In this document: positions 62,281-64,000 of the stretch, piece after piece
Numbering within the stretch: the stretch's first letter is position 1
How the letters are laid out: each line of letters opens with the position of its first letter
Assembly (NCBI RefSeq): GCF_014645135.1
Contig: NZ_BMLH01000005.1
Location: forward strand, 230,951-294,950
Reading direction: 5' to 3'
Source of the DNA: Rheinheimera tangshanensis
GTDB taxonomy: Bacteria; Pseudomonadota; Gammaproteobacteria; Enterobacterales; Alteromonadaceae
DNA: 64,000 nt
The notes under the pieces: generated by a model
What the model was told of the DNA's origin: nothing
Database searches by the model: none
What the model saw: the letters and a program-made list of their open reading frames with translations, nothing else
Position numbers and translations under genes: made by a program

Positions 62281-63165
62281 ATGATAAGAAAAGTCATCAT
62301 TCTCACGCTAATAACATCATTATTTGGATGTACCGCCTATATCCGTGAAAAAACCTTTATTACTCAAGACAAAATGGTATCCACTATCAGCGATAGTGAT
62401 ATCAATGCATGGCAACGAGAATTTCCAGATTATGCTTTTACTTTGCTGAAACTGCCATCAACGGATCAAAAAACAACAATGGTAGGTTTATATCTGGACA
62501 ATAAAAAATCCAACGACATTATCTACTACATTCCAGGCAATGGAATGAAGATTTCGGATGGTGGTTTAAAAGCGCTGAAGGAACTTTCAGCTTTGGAACA
62601 GGACATTGTCATATTTGACCGTCGAGGTTTGGGGGCAACGGATGGCACAGCCTCAGTCCAAGGTCTGATCAATGATTCATTACAACAATTCGATTTTATT
62701 CGATCAAAGATGAATCCGGATCGGTTAATAGTCCATGGCTTTTCTCTTGGAGGATTTGTAGCGGTTCAGGTCGCAAAAAATAAATCTATCGATGCACTGG
62801 TGTTGCAAGGCACAGCAACCAACGCCTCAGAATGGGTAGATGAGCGTTTTCCTTGGTATTACAAACTATTTGTCACAGTCAAAATCGACGCTGAAATACA
62901 GGCTTTGGATAACACCAACGTATTGGAAAACACCTACGCAGGTCCGCTCTTAATGATTACTGGTGAGGATGACGAGCAAGTACCTGCAAGTTTACCTAAA
63001 ACCCTGTTCCAGAAGAGCTCTTCAGAGCTCAAACAGCTTGTCGTCGTGGAAAACGCAAAGCATAGCGAAATGCTACGTTCACCTTCGGCATTAGAGAGCT
63101 ACAGGCAGTTTATAAAGCTACTACACAGCAAAAATGTTTCTGCCAGGCAAAATATGAAGTCATAG
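62281..63165 (+). CDS. Alpha/beta hydrolase lipoprotein
   Basis: A 294-residue lipoprotein (lipobox LFGC at about residue 17) with an alpha/beta hydrolase domain of the YfhR/BEM46 type: YYIPGNGMKISDGG (oxyanion region), IFDRRGLGATDG, nucleophile elbow IVHGFSLGGFVAV with Ser, MITGEDDEQVP (acid) and VENAKHSEMLR (His). It would be an envelope-bound esterase or peptidase. It is 216 bp after the M50 gene, so membership in the same operon is unclear, but it is the next gene in the same direction and could release or degrade the modified peptide. Confidence 0.8.
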   Translation: MIRKVIILTLITSLFGCTAYIREKTFITQDKMVSTISDSDINAWQREFPDYAFTLLKLPSTDQKTTMVGLYLDNKKSNDIIYYIPGNGMKISDGGLKALKELSALEQDIVIFDRRGLGATDGTASVQGLINDSLQQFDFIRSKMNPDRLIVHGFSLGGFVAVQVAKNKSIDALVLQGTATNASEWVDERFPWYYKLFVTVKIDAEIQALDNTNVLENTYAGPLLMITGEDDEQVPASLPKTLFQKSSSELKQLVVVENAKHSEMLRSPSALESYRQFIKLLHSKNVSARQNMKS

Positions 63166-63194
63166 TGAGACTTACTATATTTTTTTCTTTGGTG

Positions 63195-63232
63195 CTTCTG
63201 TGCCGGGGGAGCAGTCTCGCCCGGTACAGAAG
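63195..63232. repeat. Strong hairpin in the gap before the GGT fragment
   Basis: Arms of 13 bases (CTTCTGTGCCGGG and complement, one mismatch) with a 12-nt loop, about 30 nt after the hydrolase stop. It has no clear T-run, but probably acts as a terminator for the hydrolase gene. Confidence 0.6.
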
Positions 63233-63340
63233 TTCAGAAGCCTCTAGCCCGACATTAGAAATACCCAACTGCGCGATTTATTTGTCAGATGTCCAACAAA
63301 ATCCGGTTAAAAGACTCTGGTACCCGCCAAACTCTTGTTA

Positions 63341-63362
63341 TCTATCACTTTAAAGTGATAGA
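63341..63362. promoter_or_regulatory. Perfect 22-bp palindrome, probable operator
   Basis: The 22 bases are fully self-complementary without a loop, with half-site TCTATCACTTT. It ends 27 bp before the ATG of the truncated gamma-glutamyltransferase gene and overlaps a possible promoter region (TTGTTA at 63335). Typical of a TetR- or GntR-type repressor site. Confidence 0.6.
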
Positions 63363-63389
63363 ACTGTACGAAACATCAAGGAGTTTGTT

Positions 63390-63878
63390 ATGACATACCG
63401 CTTTTTATCCGGACTCGTAGTTCTCTGCTTATTCGCATATACCGGAGCCGGACAGGCAACACAAGCAATCCATACCGCGCAGAACCAAAGTGAAACGACC
63501 TTAAAGGGCGCTGTCGCCTCTCCTGATCAATACGGCGCTTTGGTGGCAGAGCAAATTTTGCGCAAAGGTGGCAATGCGGTGGATGCTGCCATAGCCACGG
63601 CTTTTACCCTCGCTGTCACTTATCCCGAAGCCGGTAATATTGGCGGCGGTGGTTTTATGCTGGTCTGGTTTGACGGCAAACCTTACTTTCTGGATTACCG
63701 CGAAACGGCACCAGCAGCGGCGCACAAGGATATGTTTTTGGATGCCGACAAGCAGGTGGTGAAAAACTTAAGTCTGATGGGTCATCAAGCCAGTGGTGTG
63801 CCCGGCACTGTGATGGGGTTGTGGTTGGCACACAAAAAGTTTGGTTCCCTGCCCTGGCAGGATTTAGTAGCTCCGTAA
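63390..63878 (+). pseudogene. ggt: Truncated gamma-glutamyltransferase (5' fragment)
   Basis: The first 162 residues of a gamma-glutamyltranspeptidase, normally about 560-580 residues: signal peptide MTYRFLSGLVVLCLFAYTGA, GAVASPDQYGALVAEQIL, GGNAVDAAIATAFTLAVTYP, NIGGGGFMLVWFDG and ASGVPGTVMGLWLAHKKFG. The frame stops at TAA 63876 right after WQDLVAP, where the family would continue with an AxxLA segment, and the sequence beyond no longer resembles the family. The catalytic Thr-containing small subunit is absent, so no active enzyme can be made. A rearrangement or deletion is likely. Confidence 0.85.
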
Positions 63879-63917
63879 CCGTTCACTCTACGACGTATTG
63901 ACGGACCAATTTATTAA

Positions 63918-64000
63918 CTAAACACTTTTCACCACATTGACCAGAGCTGGTGGCACTTTCCATTGTTTTTTGTCTTCGGTGACGATCACCACTGATTTTT
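63918..64000 (-). CDS. 3' end of a minus-strand gene, partial
   Basis: On the minus strand the last 26 codons in the window read KSVVIVTEDKKQWKVPPALV then NVVKSV and stop (TAG 63918-63920). The residue pattern looks coding, but the gene runs off the right edge, so family and function are unknown. Confidence 0.5.
   Translation of the reverse strand, partial: KSVVIVTEDKKQWKVPPALVNVVKSV

Noticed and set aside
63165..63353. 62-codon frame between the hydrolase and GGT fragment
   Set aside because: It spans a strong hairpin (63195-63232) and part of the palindrome, has no family resemblance, and starts on the hydrolase stop codon without a ribosome-binding site.

Overview
The window looks like chromosome of an aerobic marine or freshwater gammaproteobacterium of the Rheinheimera/Alishewanella/Alteromonadales type. 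This is inferred from the gene repertoire: large TonB-dependent receptors, many secreted peptidases and hydrolases, a periplasmic ATP-dependent DNA ligase, CstA, YggL, NudK, DUF3422 and DUF3185 proteins. I could not confirm taxonomy by search. Gene density is high, base composition is moderate, and strong hairpin terminators separate most convergent genes. I saw no rRNA, tRNA, CRISPR array, intact insertion sequence or prophage.

Layout. 1-2.4 kb: a desaturase/ferredoxin-reductase operon on the minus strand behind a DesT-like palindrome. 2.5-9.1 kb: mostly minus-strand genes: a decayed VOC-family gene, a lipoprotein, GNAT, a solute-binding protein, thiol peroxidase, a cupredoxin-like protein, a LysE exporter and a LigE-type ligase, with one plus-strand beta-barrel gene. 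9.4-17.2 kb: DUF3422, uracil phosphoribosyltransferase, MtfA-like peptidase, a SlyD-like isomerase, a solute-binding protein and a class A PBP-like protein. 17.3-21.3 kb: a three-gene minus-strand operon (PstS-like protein, beta-barrel, GGDEF-EAL). 21.8-24.9 kb: DJ-1/PfpI protein with a divergent LysR regulator, Blc-type lipocalin and two small stress membrane proteins.

25.1-34.0 kb is a compact six-gene plus-strand operon: Cys-nucleophile alpha/beta hydrolase, acetoacetate-decarboxylase-like protein, patatin fused to a second domain, cholesterol-oxidase-type GMC oxidoreductase with a CX2CX2CX3C cluster, calcineurin-like phosphoesterase and a CHAT protease. The first four look like the separated parts of multidomain sterol/lipid oxidases. 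The CHAT protease and phosphoesterase attached to them are unexpected.

34.0-58.8 kb: CstA, M24 peptidase and NudK, then a TonB receptor/secreted phosphoesterase pair behind LacI- and CRP-like sites, then mostly secreted peptidases and hydrolases (M14, amidohydrolase, S9, class C beta-lactamase-like) with small conserved proteins between them.

58.9-63.2 kb is the most interesting part. Two near-identical sigma70-type promoters, each with a 17-nt spacer containing an ACCCA...TGGGT-type element, drive (a) a small outer-membrane protein gene and (b) an AT-rich cassette. The cassette consists of a 36-residue acidic peptide ending GVGCSTPF, an intergenic hairpin, an LpxL/LPLAT-like protein lacking the usual acidic residue, and an M50 membrane metalloprotease with a PqqD/RRE-like N-terminus. 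A lipoprotein hydrolase follows. I read this as a candidate undescribed RiPP (possibly acylated peptide) locus. The window ends with a truncated gamma-glutamyltransferase gene next to a perfect 22-bp palindrome and the tail of a minus-strand gene.
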